The notes: generated by a model from the sequence alone, not told the origin. A stretch of 17,046 nucleotides of DNA from Desulfuromonadaceae bacterium (GCA_003250235.1 QKGY01000383.1:1-17046); one strand, 5' to 3'. Numbered from the stretch's first letter, positions 1 to 8,119 are shown. Translations and numbers: made by a program.

Positions 1-2697
1 GCCGACGTCACCTACCAGGGTGACATCACCCACAACAGCGCGGCCTCGGCAGTGTTGATCAACAACCACTCGGCCGGTACGGTGACCTTCGACAGCGGCG
101 CCATCGTGGCCGGCAACGGCGACGGGCTGCAGTTCCGCAACGCCGATGGCATCTATAACTTCCGCGGTACCGCCACCATGATCGGCGGAGACGCCGGCAT
201 CGATATCCTTGCCGGCTCGGCGGGAACCTTCAGCTTTGGCAGCGGCACGAGTATCTTCACCCCCACCGGCAGCGCCTTCACCCTGCGTGACAGCAGTGCC
301 ACCGTGGCCTATAGCGGCTCCATCACGCAAAACGGCACCGGCAATGCCGTGGAGATCGCCAACCACACCGGCGGCAGCGTCACCTTCCGCACCGGAACCA
401 TCGAGGCGACCGACGGCAACGGCCTGCAGTTCTCCAATGCCGACGGCCTCTACTCGTTCCTCGGCACCAACAATCTGCATGGCGGCAACGCCGGTATCGA
501 TATTCTCTCCGGGTCGAGCGGCAGTTTCGAATTCTCGACGGCGACGAGCATCGTCAATCCGACCGGCGCCGCTCTGACCCTGCGCGACAGCAGCGCCAAC
601 GTGGTCTACAACGGGGCGATGAGCCAGGCCAACGCCGCCAGCCTGCTCGATGTGGCGAACCATACCACCGGCACCCTGACCCTGCGCAACGGCACCCTGA
701 GCGCGACCAACGGCGACGGCCTGCAGTTCTCCAATGCCGACGGCACTTACGAAATCCTCGGCGTGACCACGCTCAACGGCGGCAACGCCGGCGTCGATAT
801 CCTCGCCGGCTCGGCGGGCAACTTCACCTTCGGCAATAATACGCGGATCACCGATCCGACCGGAACGGCCTTCGCCGTACGCGACAGCAGCGCCACCGTC
901 AGCTACGAGGGGCAGATCAGTCAGGACAACATCGCCACCACCATCGACGTGACCAACCATACCGGCGGAACGATCACCTTCCGCAATGGCTCGGTCACGG
1001 CGAGCAACGGCGACGGTCTGCAGTTCGCCAATGCCGACGGCACGTACGAATTCCTCGGCCGCACCACCATGGACGGCGGCGACGCCGGCGTGGATATCCT
1101 GGCGGGCTCGGCGGGCAATTTCACTTTCGGTGCCGACACTGCCATCGTCAACCCGACCTCGAGCGCCTTCAACATCAACGGCAGCACGGCGACGGTCATG
1201 TATCAGGGCGATATCACCCAGGTGCGCAACGCCGCTACCGTGCAGGTCACCGACCACTCGGCCGGCACCCTGACCTTCAATACCGGCAGCATCGAAGCGA
1301 CGGCCGGCAACGGCCTGCTCTTCAGCAATGCCGACGGCACCTACCTGTTCCAGGGGTCCACCCTGCTCGAGGAGCTGGGGTCTCCCGTGGGCATCGACAT
1401 CCGCAACGGCTCGGACGGGCGTTTCACCTTCGGCAACGATACCCGCATCGTCAGCCAGTCCGGGACCGCCTTCAACCTGGATGGCAGCGCCGCCAACGTC
1501 AGCTACTCGGGGAGCATCGACAGCGTCTCGGGCTATATCGCCAACATCAACGATCTGCGAAGCGGCGGGTCGGTCAACTTCATCGCCTCCACGCCGGACA
1601 GCATCATCCAGGCTCTCACCGCCAACAACCAGGGGGTTCGCATCACCAATTCGGCCGGTAACGTCAGTTTCGACAATCTGTATCTCGGCTCCGACACCAC
1701 GCGCCTGATCAACGATCCGTTGTATCTCGACAACAACAGTGGCCGCTACACCTTCAAGGACCTGGAGATCTTCACCAACAGCGGCACGGGGATCCTCGCC
1801 CGCAACAGCTCGGCAGCCACCCTCACGGTCATCGACGGGCTGATCGACACCACCAACGCCCCGGCTATCGATCTCGACTCCATCACCACCAACATCACTC
1901 TGGCCTCGGTCAAGGCGGTCAATGCCGGTTCCGTGGGCATCAACCTGAGCAACCTGAGTTCGGGTTCCCGGTTCCAGGTGCTCGGCGATACCGCCATCGA
2001 CAACGCCACCACCAGCATCAACATCGACGGCATCGGATCGGGGTCGGCCATCACCTTCGACAAGGTGGATATCCTCGATCGCATCGGCACGGCCATCGTT
2101 ATCAACGACGCCGACGGCGTGGTCAACTTCGGCGACATCACCGTCACCAACCCCAACAACGTCGGCGGCAATACCATCGTCTATACCAACTCGCTGGCCG
2201 ATGTCACCGTCGCCAACGCCACGGTCAGCGGTTCGCTGGGGCAGAGCTTCCACCTGGAGAACAGCGCCGGCTCCTTCACCCTCAACGGCGGCACCATCAC
2301 CGGCGGGACGACAGGCATCTACGCCCGCAACATCGGCGAGCTCTCGGCCAAGAACATCTCCTTCAATCTCGTGAGCAGCGGTATGACCCTGCTGGAGGAT
2401 ACCAGCAGCACCATGAGCGCCACGGTGTCGGGGAATATCTTCACGTCAACGGGGACGAGCTTCTCGGCGACCTCCATCAACGCCTCCACGCTGCTTCTGG
2501 ATCTCAACAGCAACGTGGCCAACAACACCTACAGCCTGATCACCACCGGCGGCACCAGCGACGGACTGATCGGCATCAGCGGCCTGACAGGCGGCGCGAC
2601 CCCGGCGGACGTGGAAACCTACCTGACCGACCCCGACGGGGCCAACAACGTCGGTACGGTGGTGGCGGACCCGGCTGGAACCTTCAACGGCTATTGA
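1..2697 (+). CDS. Giant tandem-repeat beta-helix surface/exported protein, C-terminal part (partial at left edge)
   Basis: The frame is open from base 1, so the start lies outside the window; 898 residues are visible before TGA 2695-2697. Five tandem units occupy 4-300, 301-597, 598-894, 895-1191 and 1192-1494. The first four are exactly 99 residues and the fifth is 101. Each unit divides into four rungs of 24-25 residues starting with patterns such as TVSYEG, TITFRN, TYEFLG and NFTFG. After 1495 the same rung spacing continues in more diverged form almost to the end. The visible part has no Cys or Trp, only four Lys, and many Gly, Asn, Thr, Ser and Asp. This is the composition of right-handed parallel beta-helix adhesins. 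I see no C-terminal autotransporter barrel, RTX nonapeptides, LPXTG or PEP-CTERM signal, so any translocator would be N-terminal. Surface adhesion or matrix function is inference. Confidence 0.85.
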   Translation, partial: ADVTYQGDITHNSAASAVLINNHSAGTVTFDSGAIVAGNGDGLQFRNADGIYNFRGTATMIGGDAGIDILAGSAGTFSFGSGTSIFTPTGSAFTLRDSSATVAYSGSITQNGTGNAVEIANHTGGSVTFRTGTIEATDGNGLQFSNADGLYSFLGTNNLHGGNAGIDILSGSSGSFEFSTATSIVNPTGAALTLRDSSANVVYNGAMSQANAASLLDVANHTTGTLTLRNGTLSATNGDGLQFSNADGTYEILGVTTLNGGNAGVDILAGSAGNFTFGNNTRITDPTGTAFAVRDSSATVSYEGQISQDNIATTIDVTNHTGGTITFRNGSVTASNGDGLQFANADGTYEFLGRTTMDGGDAGVDILAGSAGNFTFGADTAIVNPTSSAFNINGSTATVMYQGDITQVRNAATVQVTDHSAGTLTFNTGSIEATAGNGLLFSNADGTYLFQGSTLLEELGSPVGIDIRNGSDGRFTFGNDTRIVSQSGTAFNLDGSAANVSYSGSIDSVSGYIANINDLRSGGSVNFIASTPDSIIQALTANNQGVRITNSAGNVSFDNLYLGSDTTRLINDPLYLDNNSGRYTFKDLEIFTNSGTGILARNSSAATLTVIDGLIDTTNAPAIDLDSITTNITLASVKAVNAGSVGINLSNLSSGSRFQVLGDTAIDNATTSINIDGIGSGSAITFDKVDILDRIGTAIVINDADGVVNFGDITVTNPNNVGGNTIVYTNSLADVTVANATVSGSLGQSFHLENSAGSFTLNGGTITGGTTGIYARNIGELSAKNISFNLVSSGMTLLEDTSSTMSATVSGNIFTSTGTSFSATSINASTLLLDLNSNVANNTYSLITTGGTSDGLIGISGLTGGATPADVETYLTDPDGANNVGTVVADPAGTFNGY
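4..1494 (+). repeat. Five in-frame tandem repeats of 297 bp (99 residues; last 303 bp)
   Basis: Units begin at 4, 301, 598, 895 and 1192, each opening with a codon pair for TV, NV or DV followed by a two-residue Tyr step (VTY, VAY, VVY, VSY, VMY). Shared blocks within each unit include GDGLQF or GNGLQF, NADG, AGVDILAGSAG and RDSSA. The spacing is exactly 297 bp for four units; the fifth carries two extra residues in its EELGSP segment. The copies also keep similar DNA, for example the stretch encoding LQFSNADG, so unit gain or loss by recombination is plausible. Confidence 0.9.
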
Positions 2698-2722
2698 TGT
2701 CGAAGGCTCATTTGCGAACGCC

Positions 2723-2759
2723 AAGCCCCCCGGAAAATCTTCCGGGGGGCTTGTTCATT
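2723..2759 (+). terminator. Rho-independent terminator after the beta-helix gene
   Basis: A 12-bp perfect stem, AAGCCCCCCGGA at 2723-2734 with TCCGGGGGGCTT at 2741-2752, closes a six-base loop. A modest T-rich tail (TTGTTCATT) follows. It lies 25 bases after the stop codon and separates this gene from the next transcription unit. Confidence 0.85.
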
Positions 2760-2809
2760 AAGGCCTGGATTTCGGAAAAACAGGCGGATACGGGACGGGT
2801 GAAAAAAAA

Positions 2810-2838
2810 TTTATCCGTCCGGGTATTTGCGTTATGAT
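2810..2838 (+). promoter_or_regulatory. Possible promoter of the four-gene membrane cluster
   Basis: TATGAT (2833-2838) matches the -10 consensus at five of six positions. TTTATC (2810-2815) sits 17 bases upstream as a poor -35. The site falls between the terminator at 2723 and the GTG start at 2878, where a promoter is expected. The weak -35 keeps confidence low. Confidence 0.3.
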
Positions 2839-2877
2839 AGGCGCTGTTTTGACCGATTTTCTTCGGGGAGGGGTGTT

Positions 2878-3933
2878 GTGACCGCTGACATGAAATCTTC
2901 CGGAGGCCTGCGGGTTCTTTTCGCCCTGGCGGCGGCGGTGATCGTGGTCGCCGGAATGCGCGAAGCCCAGCAGTTGCTGGTTCCTTTCGTGCTGTCCGCT
3001 TTTATTGCCGTGATTTTTGTCCCGCCGATTTTCTGGCTTCAACGTCGGGGGGTTCCCATTGGAATCGCCATCGGCCTGATGGTCATGGCCCTGCTGGCCC
3101 TCGATGTGCTGCTGGCGGCTCTGCTCGGCAGCTCCATCAACGATTTTCGGGCCGCTCTTCCCGGCTATCAGCTGCGCCTTCAGGACGAGGCCGGACGGGT
3201 TGTCTCCTGGCTGGCTTCTCTCGGTATCCATATCCCCAAGCAGATGGTGGTGGAGCAGATCAACCCGGGGGCGGCCATGCGTCTGGTGGCCAATATGCTT
3301 TCGGGCCTGGGCGGGCTGCTGACCAATGCCTTTCTGATCGGTTTGACCGTCATTTTCATGCTGCTCGAAGCCGCCAGTTTTCCCGACAAGCTGCGCAGCG
3401 CTTTCGGGGATGTGACGCACTCCATGGGGCGTTTTGCGGTGTTCAGCGACAGTCTGCTGCGCTATGTTCTCATCAAGACCCTGATGAGCCTGGCGACGGG
3501 GGGCACGGTCGGCCTCATGCTCTGGGCGCTCGGGGTCGATTTCCCGCTGCTCTGGGGGCTGCTGGCGTTCTTGCTGAACTATGTGCCCAATATCGGGTCG
3601 ATCATCGCCGCCGTGCCGGCGATTCTCATCGCCCTGGTCCAGCTCGGTTCGTTCCGGGCGCTGATCGTCGGCGTCGGATATCTGCTGATCAACACCCTGT
3701 ACGGCAATGTCGTTGAAACACGGGTGATGGGGAAAGGGTTGGGCCTGTCCACCCTGGTGGTTTTTCTCTCCTTGGTTTTCTGGGGATGGCTGTGGGGACC
3801 GGTGGGGATGCTGTTGTCCGTTCCCCTCACCATGACCCTGAAGATTGCCATGGAGAGCAACGAGGGCACCCGGTGGCTGGCCATTCTTCTCGGACCGGAA
3901 CCGGCAGCGGATGGGCAGAGCCGAGAAGCCTGA
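2878..3933 (+). CDS. AI-2E/PerM-family (UPF0118) membrane transporter
   Basis: 351 residues starting at GTG 2878. That start has a strong GGGGAGGGG purine run at 2865-2873, whereas the in-frame TTG at 2827 and ATG at 2890 are less well placed. The protein has an N-terminal pair of membrane segments, a soluble stretch near residues 80-130, then about five further membrane helices. The family hallmark is NYVPNIGS at residues 234-241, followed by IIAAVPAILIALVQ. Another family-like block, GPVGMLLSVPLTM, lies near the C-terminus. Family members are multi-spanning inner-membrane proteins. Proposed roles include autoinducer-2 or organic-solute export, and some act as Na+/H+ antiporters, so the substrate cannot be named. 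It is the first gene of a cluster of four on the same strand and ends 36 bases before the ATPase gene. Confidence 0.88.
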   Translation: MTADMKSSGGLRVLFALAAAVIVVAGMREAQQLLVPFVLSAFIAVIFVPPIFWLQRRGVPIGIAIGLMVMALLALDVLLAALLGSSINDFRAALPGYQLRLQDEAGRVVSWLASLGIHIPKQMVVEQINPGAAMRLVANMLSGLGGLLTNAFLIGLTVIFMLLEAASFPDKLRSAFGDVTHSMGRFAVFSDSLLRYVLIKTLMSLATGGTVGLMLWALGVDFPLLWGLLAFLLNYVPNIGSIIAAVPAILIALVQLGSFRALIVGVGYLLINTLYGNVVETRVMGKGLGLSTLVVFLSLVFWGWLWGPVGMLLSVPLTMTLKIAMESNEGTRWLAILLGPEPAADGQSREA

Positions 3934-3969
3934 AACCAGACCCCGAAAGGCGTTTGACAAGGAGTCCTG

Positions 3970-4860
3970 ATGATGAACCTCAAACCGGAAGTCGTGGCAC
4001 AGCTTGAACGCGTGCTTACATCCCTCGAACAGCTTCTCCCCCGTCCCGTAGAATCGGTCGACTGGAATACCTGCAACGCCGCCAACTGGCGTCGCCATTC
4101 CTTCTCCGGGTATCTGGAACCGGTCCGAAAGGTCGAGCCGGTCCGTCTTGACGAGCTTCTGGGCATCGAGGAGCAGAAGGCGATTGTCGAGGACAACACC
4201 CGGCAGTTTCTTGCCGGCTATCCGGCCAACAACGTGCTGCTGTGGGGAACCCGGGGGACCGGCAAGTCCTCGCTGGTGAGGGCGCTTCTCAACACCTATG
4301 CCCCCCGGGGATTGCGCGTGGTGCAGGTGGACAAGGACGATCTGACCTACCTTCCCGATATTTTCGCGGCGATAGAGAAGCAACCCTTTCGGTTTATTCT
4401 GCTCTGTGACGACCTGTCTTTCGAGCCCGGTGAGCCGAGCTACAAAATGCTCAAGAGCGCTCTGGATGGCTCGGTGTACAGCGCCCCGGACAACGTGAAA
4501 ATCTACACGACCTCCAACCGCCGTCACCTGCTGCCCGAATACGAGACGGACAACCTGGGGGCCAAGATGGTCAACAACGAGATTCACCATGGCGAAGGGG
4601 TGGAGGAAAAGATTTCCCTCTCCGACCGCTTCGGGCTCTGGGTGGCCTTTCATGTCTTCTCCCAGGACCATTATCTGCGGGTCGTGCGGCAATGCGTGGA
4701 AAAACTGGCCGGCCAGAATGCCCTGACGGTACCTTGGACTGACGAGCTGCGCACAGCCGCCATCCAGTGGTCGCACGACAAAAGCAAGCGCTGCGGGCGT
4801 ACCGCCATGCAGTTCGCCAGCCACTGGGTGGGCAAACGTCTGCTGAAGGGAACCGTCTGA
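3970..4860 (+). CDS. DUF815-type AAA+ ATPase
   Basis: 296 residues. AAGGAG at 3959-3964 precedes two adjacent ATG codons, 3970 and 3973; either could be used. The Walker A motif is GTRGTGKSS (residues 93-101). The Walker B-like strand FILLCDDLSFE spans 142-152, and a sensor-1-like TTSNRR lies at 180-185. The opening region (residues 1-60, with WRRHSFSGYLEPV) and the block DELLGIEEQK before the P-loop match the DUF815 family as I know it. These are soluble cytoplasmic ATPases of unknown client. The loop containing LSFEPGEPSYKMLKSALDGS resembles the substrate-engaging part of other AAA+ proteins, but that is inference. The stop is only two bases before the MarC-family start, so the two are probably co-translated. 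Confidence 0.9.
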   Translation: MMNLKPEVVAQLERVLTSLEQLLPRPVESVDWNTCNAANWRRHSFSGYLEPVRKVEPVRLDELLGIEEQKAIVEDNTRQFLAGYPANNVLLWGTRGTGKSSLVRALLNTYAPRGLRVVQVDKDDLTYLPDIFAAIEKQPFRFILLCDDLSFEPGEPSYKMLKSALDGSVYSAPDNVKIYTTSNRRHLLPEYETDNLGAKMVNNEIHHGEGVEEKISLSDRFGLWVAFHVFSQDHYLRVVRQCVEKLAGQNALTVPWTDELRTAAIQWSHDKSKRCGRTAMQFASHWVGKRLLKGTV

Positions 4861-4862
4861 TC

Positions 4863-5456
4863 ATGCTGACCATGTTCGTCAACGTTTATCTGAAACTCTT
4901 CATCATTCTGACGCCGTTCTTCGTCATTTCGGCGTTTCTCTCGCTGACCAAGGATTTCACGGCGGCGGAAAGACAGCGTACGGCCACGAAGGTGACGGTG
5001 GCGGTGGTGCTGACCTGTTTCACGCTCTATCTGTTCGGGCATTATATATTCACCCTGTTCGGCATCACTCTCGATGCGTTCCGTATCGGCGCGGGGGCGG
5101 TTCTCTTTCTGTCGGCCATCGCCCTGATCCATGGCAAAGCCGCCGTTTCCTCGTCGGAGGGACGCGAGGAAGTGGCGGTGGTGCCCCTGGCCATCCCCAT
5201 TACCGTGGGGCCGGGCACCATCGGCGCTTTACTGGTCATGGGGGCCGGCCTGAAAAGCTTCGCCGAGCAGATAGTCGCCAGCCTGGCCCTGCTGGCCGCG
5301 GTGCTGACCGTCGGGGGGATGCTTTTCATGGCGGGTCGCCTGGAGAAACTGCTGGGCCAGCAGGGGCTGACCATCCTCACCAAGCTGACGGGGCTGTTCA
5401 TCTCGGCGATTGCCGCGCAGATCTTTTTTACCGGTGTGAAGAATTTTTTGTCCTAG
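4863..5456 (+). CDS. MarC-family integral membrane protein
   Basis: 197 residues from ATG 4863, the usual family length. A longer reading frame extends upstream to 4767 but would overlap the ATPase gene by about 90 bases. AAGGG at 4846-4850 may serve as ribosome binding site, though its spacing is long. Six hydrophobic helices are visible. The family signature VPLAIPITVGPGTI lies at residues 107-120, and a similar pseudo-repeat, DAFRIGAGAVLFLSAI, at 71-86. MarC/YchE/YhgN proteins sit in the inner membrane. The historic link to multiple antibiotic resistance has not held up, so the function remains unknown. It is tightly coupled to the DUF815 ATPase upstream (2-base gap) and lies 35 bases before the patatin gene. 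Confidence 0.88.
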   Translation: MLTMFVNVYLKLFIILTPFFVISAFLSLTKDFTAAERQRTATKVTVAVVLTCFTLYLFGHYIFTLFGITLDAFRIGAGAVLFLSAIALIHGKAAVSSSEGREEVAVVPLAIPITVGPGTIGALLVMGAGLKSFAEQIVASLALLAAVLTVGGMLFMAGRLEKLLGQQGLTILTKLTGLFISAIAAQIFFTGVKNFLS

Positions 5457-5491
5457 CCTGTGATGACGGATGATCCGAGGGGGGATCGCGG

Positions 5492-6619
5492 ATGAAGAAG
5501 ACCTCGACACAAATGGCTCTTGTGCTCAGCGGCGGCGGCGCACGGGCCGCCTACCAGGTGGGGTTCCTGCGTTACCTGGCCCGGAACTACCCCCATCTGC
5601 ACATCCCGATCCTGACCGGGGTTTCGGCCGGAGCGATCAACGCGGCGTATCTGGCCAACCATCGGGGGTCCTTTCCCCAGGCCGTGGCCGGGCTGGAAGA
5701 ACTCTGGAAAGGGCTTCGGGTTGACGAGGTCTTCTATGCGGACGTATGGGCTCTGGCGAGAAAGGTGTTTCGCTGGGGCGGAAGCCTGGTCTCGGGGGGG
5801 ATGTCCCAACTGAGCTCGGCCCGTGGTCTGGTCGACACGGAGCCGTTACGGAGTTTCCTGCATAGAAACCTGGGCAGCCTTCAGGGGGTCAGGGAAAATC
5901 TGAAAGAGGGCCGGCTGCAGGCTCTGGCGCTGACCGGGACCAACTACGCGACGGCTCAGTCGGTCACCTGGATCCAGGGCAATCATGTTACGGTCTGGGA
6001 GCGGCCCAACCGCTACTGCATCAAAGCCGATATCGCCATAGAACACGTCCTGGCGTCGGCGGCCCTGCCCCTGTTTTTCCCGGCGGTGCGCGTAGGTAAC
6101 GACTGGTATGGAGACGGAGGCATCCGTCAGGCCGCGCCCCTGTCGCCGGCCCTTCACCTGGGGGCTGACCGCATCCTGGCCATCACGACCCGTTATGATC
6201 GCACCATGGAGGAAGCCATGGTGCCGGCCATTCGGGATTATCCGCCGCCGGCACAGATTATCGGCACCCTGATGAATTCGGTCTTTCTGGATGTTCTCGA
6301 CAAAGACGCCCGGCATCTCGAGCTGGTAAACGATCTGCTGGAGAAGATGCCTGAACGAAAGCGAGACGGGCACCGGTTGGTCAGCCTGTTCCTGCTGCGC
6401 CCGTCGCAGGAGTTGGGCAAACTGGCCGGCGGGTATGAAGACCGGCTCCCCGGGGTCTTCCGTTTTCTGAACCGCGGCCTGGGGACCTCCAAAACCAAAA
6501 GCCATGACTGGCTCAGCATGATCATGTTCGAGCCTGGCTACGTGGAGCATCTCATGGATATCGGAGAATCGGACGCCGCCGCACGCAGCGAAGAGATTGC
6601 CTCCATTCTCGAGTTCTGA
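5492..6619 (+). CDS. Patatin-like phospholipase (RssA/YchK-like)
   Basis: 375 residues. ATG 5492 is preceded by a GAGGGGGG run at 5477-5484 with seven-base spacing. The oxyanion-hole motif SGGGARAAYQVG starts at residue 13. The nucleophile elbow GVSAG gives Ser45, and the second dyad residue is Asp208 in DGGIRQAAPLSPA. All Ser-Asp dyad elements are intact, so lipid acyl hydrolase activity is expected. There is no signal peptide, which suggests action from the cytoplasm on the inner-membrane face. It is the last gene of the 2878-6619 cluster and converges with the minus-strand gene ending at 6639, with no clear terminator in the 19-base gap. The substrate lipid is not deducible. Confidence 0.92.
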   Translation: MKKTSTQMALVLSGGGARAAYQVGFLRYLARNYPHLHIPILTGVSAGAINAAYLANHRGSFPQAVAGLEELWKGLRVDEVFYADVWALARKVFRWGGSLVSGGMSQLSSARGLVDTEPLRSFLHRNLGSLQGVRENLKEGRLQALALTGTNYATAQSVTWIQGNHVTVWERPNRYCIKADIAIEHVLASAALPLFFPAVRVGNDWYGDGGIRQAAPLSPALHLGADRILAITTRYDRTMEEAMVPAIRDYPPPAQIIGTLMNSVFLDVLDKDARHLELVNDLLEKMPERKRDGHRLVSLFLLRPSQELGKLAGGYEDRLPGVFRFLNRGLGTSKTKSHDWLSMIMFEPGYVEHLMDIGESDAAARSEEIASILEF

Positions 6620-6638
6620 AGTCCCGCTCAGGATATCC

Positions 6639-6908
6639 TTATCCTTCCCAGAACTGGTAGTGGCGGGAATCGGCGAGAAACTCCAGGCATTCCTCCAGCG
6701 TTCCCGCGAAATCGATACTGACCCATTCCTCCAAATTGCGAAAATATTCCATCCGCCACTTTTCCGAGGACTCCTCCGGGATCAGCCGGGCGAAGAGGTC
6801 GCCCTCGCGGCTCAGGTACAGCTCATCCTTGTCCAGCCTGACCTGAAAGGTTTTCAGCTTGGGGCTGGATTGCACGAAGTTTTTGGCGCGTTCGAGTTTG
6901 CTTAGCAT
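6639..6908 (-). CDS. Small protein of unknown function, 89 residues
   Basis: ATG at 6908-6906 is preceded by a consensus GGGAGG (complement of 6915-6920) with six-base spacing, which strongly supports a real gene; TAA is at 6641-6639. The protein is soluble and charged, with a basic N-terminus (MLSKLERAKNF), a central predicted beta stretch (TFQVRLDKDELYLSREG) and an aromatic, acidic C-terminal half with WRMEYFRNLEEWVSIDF and ending YQFWEG. It has no Cys, signal peptide or membrane helix. I do not recognise the family. It lies 116 bases downstream of the metallo-hydrolase gene on the same strand and could share its transcript. Confidence 0.75.
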   Translation of the reverse strand: MLSKLERAKNFVQSSPKLKTFQVRLDKDELYLSREGDLFARLIPEESSEKWRMEYFRNLEEWVSIDFAGTLEECLEFLADSRHYQFWEG

Positions 6909-6967
6909 GGAGCACCTCCCTGATGTTTGTTAGTGGCCGGGGGCCTGCTTTAACTAGATCGCTCAAT

Positions 6968-6994
6968 GCCCGGTCCGTCAAGGGACGGAGGGGC
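6968..6994 (-). terminator. Imperfect hairpin after the metallo-hydrolase gene
   Basis: Read on the minus strand, CCGTC and GACGG (6975-6979 and 6984-6988) form a core stem with a four-base loop, flanked by an outer GCCC/GGGC pairing at 6968-6971 and 6991-6994. It begins about 30 bases after the stop at 7025 but has no T tract. It may be a weak or factor-dependent terminator or attenuator ahead of the 89-residue gene. Confidence 0.25.
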
Positions 6995-7024
6995 AAAAAC
7001 CTGAACCGCGTTGCCCGGCACGTT

Positions 7025-8119
7025 TTAGTGAAAACCGCTCAGGTGTGCGACCTCCCGTGGGAGAAGCGGGCGGGGTGTCAGATGCTCCGGCAACCTGAGC
7101 AGGGTTGTCCCCGGCGGCGGTATGAGCTGCTCGTAGAGCCGATGGCTTTGCTGAATGTAGCTCTTGGAAAGGTGCATGGGGAGGACGAAAGCCGGCCTTA
7201 GGCGTTCGAGAAGGTGATTGAGATCGTCGGTACACAGATGCCAGGACGCCCGGGCTTTTTCCTGGTCCTCGGCCAGAAAGGCACATTCGCTGATCAGCAG
7301 AGTGACCTCCCGGAAGAAGGAAGAGATCTTCTCGCTGTTTTCTTCCGTCAGGCCCACGTCGGTCAGGTAGCCTACGCTTGAACAGCGCGTCTCTGTGCGG
7401 ATGGCATCATACAGGGGCGCGGCGTCTCTGTACTCCAGGACCGTGGCGCCGTCCTCTCTGTGTGTCGGAACCTGGATGCGGGTTTGGGACAGAGCGTTCT
7501 GGTGGTAGGCTTTTTTCAGGACGTTGAGCCAGGGGCCGGTCGGCAGGTTCAATCCACGCACCTTTGCCATGTCTGGGGTAAAGGCGGGATACTCGGTGAT
7601 TTTGAAGGCGAGGACCGCAATCCTGTGGTCGCAGAGTTCCGCTTCCACCCGCATATAGGGATTTCGGTAGATGATGCGATCCTCTCGGGGCAGCTGTCCG
7701 AGTGGGCGCCTGTGGAATCCTTTGGCCCCTTCGAAAAGGCTCTGCCGGAGATGGTCGGGGAATACCTCCGAAACCCGCAAGCGGCACCAGTAGGGCTCGG
7801 CCAGATTCCAGTCGTAACCCTGCAGCTTTTTCTCCAGGCGCTCGGCGATCCCCGGAGGGCCGAAAAGGTCGAGGGTTTTCGGAGAGACATGGACATGCCG
7901 GACCAGGGTGTCCACCCCCATGAAGTGGTCCATATGGGCATGGGAGATGAAAACGGCATCCAGATTGCGGATGACGCGTTTCGCCAGGTGATGGATGCGC
8001 CCGCAGTCGAAGAGAAGACTGCGCCCCAGGGGACGGACTTTGAGCAGGAGCACGGGGTCGTCGAGAAGCCCGGCGAAAAAGTAAGGTTCAATGCAGCGAA
8101 AGGGGAGTCGACGGGGCAT
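7025..8119 (-). CDS. Metallo-beta-lactamase-fold hydrolase, tRNase Z-like
   Basis: 364 residues from ATG 8119, with AAGGA about seven bases upstream. The metal-binding motif SHAHMDH (residues 59-65) supplies His60, His62, Asp64 and His65. Later features match the order in RNase Z proteins: LCDHRIAVLAFKI with His165, YLTDVG with Asp254, SECAF near 278, His294 in WHLCTDD, and MHLSKSY with His316 in place of the usual HFSxRY. All expected ligands therefore appear present and a dinuclear zinc hydrolase is likely. Whether it matures tRNA 3' ends or acts on another phosphodiester cannot be told. It is longer than typical short-form RNase Z (about 310 residues), with extra sequence between the first two motif groups (residues 100-160). 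It is transcribed divergently from the AspT-like gene. Confidence 0.85.
   Translation of the reverse strand: MPRRLPFRCIEPYFFAGLLDDPVLLLKVRPLGRSLLFDCGRIHHLAKRVIRNLDAVFISHAHMDHFMGVDTLVRHVHVSPKTLDLFGPPGIAERLEKKLQGYDWNLAEPYWCRLRVSEVFPDHLRQSLFEGAKGFHRRPLGQLPREDRIIYRNPYMRVEAELCDHRIAVLAFKITEYPAFTPDMAKVRGLNLPTGPWLNVLKKAYHQNALSQTRIQVPTHREDGATVLEYRDAAPLYDAIRTETRCSSVGYLTDVGLTEENSEKISSFFREVTLLISECAFLAEDQEKARASWHLCTDDLNHLLERLRPAFVLPMHLSKSYIQQSHRLYEQLIPPPGTTLLRLPEHLTPRPLLPREVAHLSGFH

Noticed and set aside
4..1494. Tandem 297-bp repeats considered as a CRISPR or satellite array
   Set aside because: The repeats are in frame, coding and of protein-domain length, without short palindromic repeats or unique spacers.
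2758..4824. 688-residue open frame on the minus strand
   Set aside because: It lies antisense to the PerM-like and DUF815 genes, both of which have clear family motifs. Its composition (rich in His, Gln, Arg and Pro with no domain) is typical of an antisense frame in high-GC DNA.
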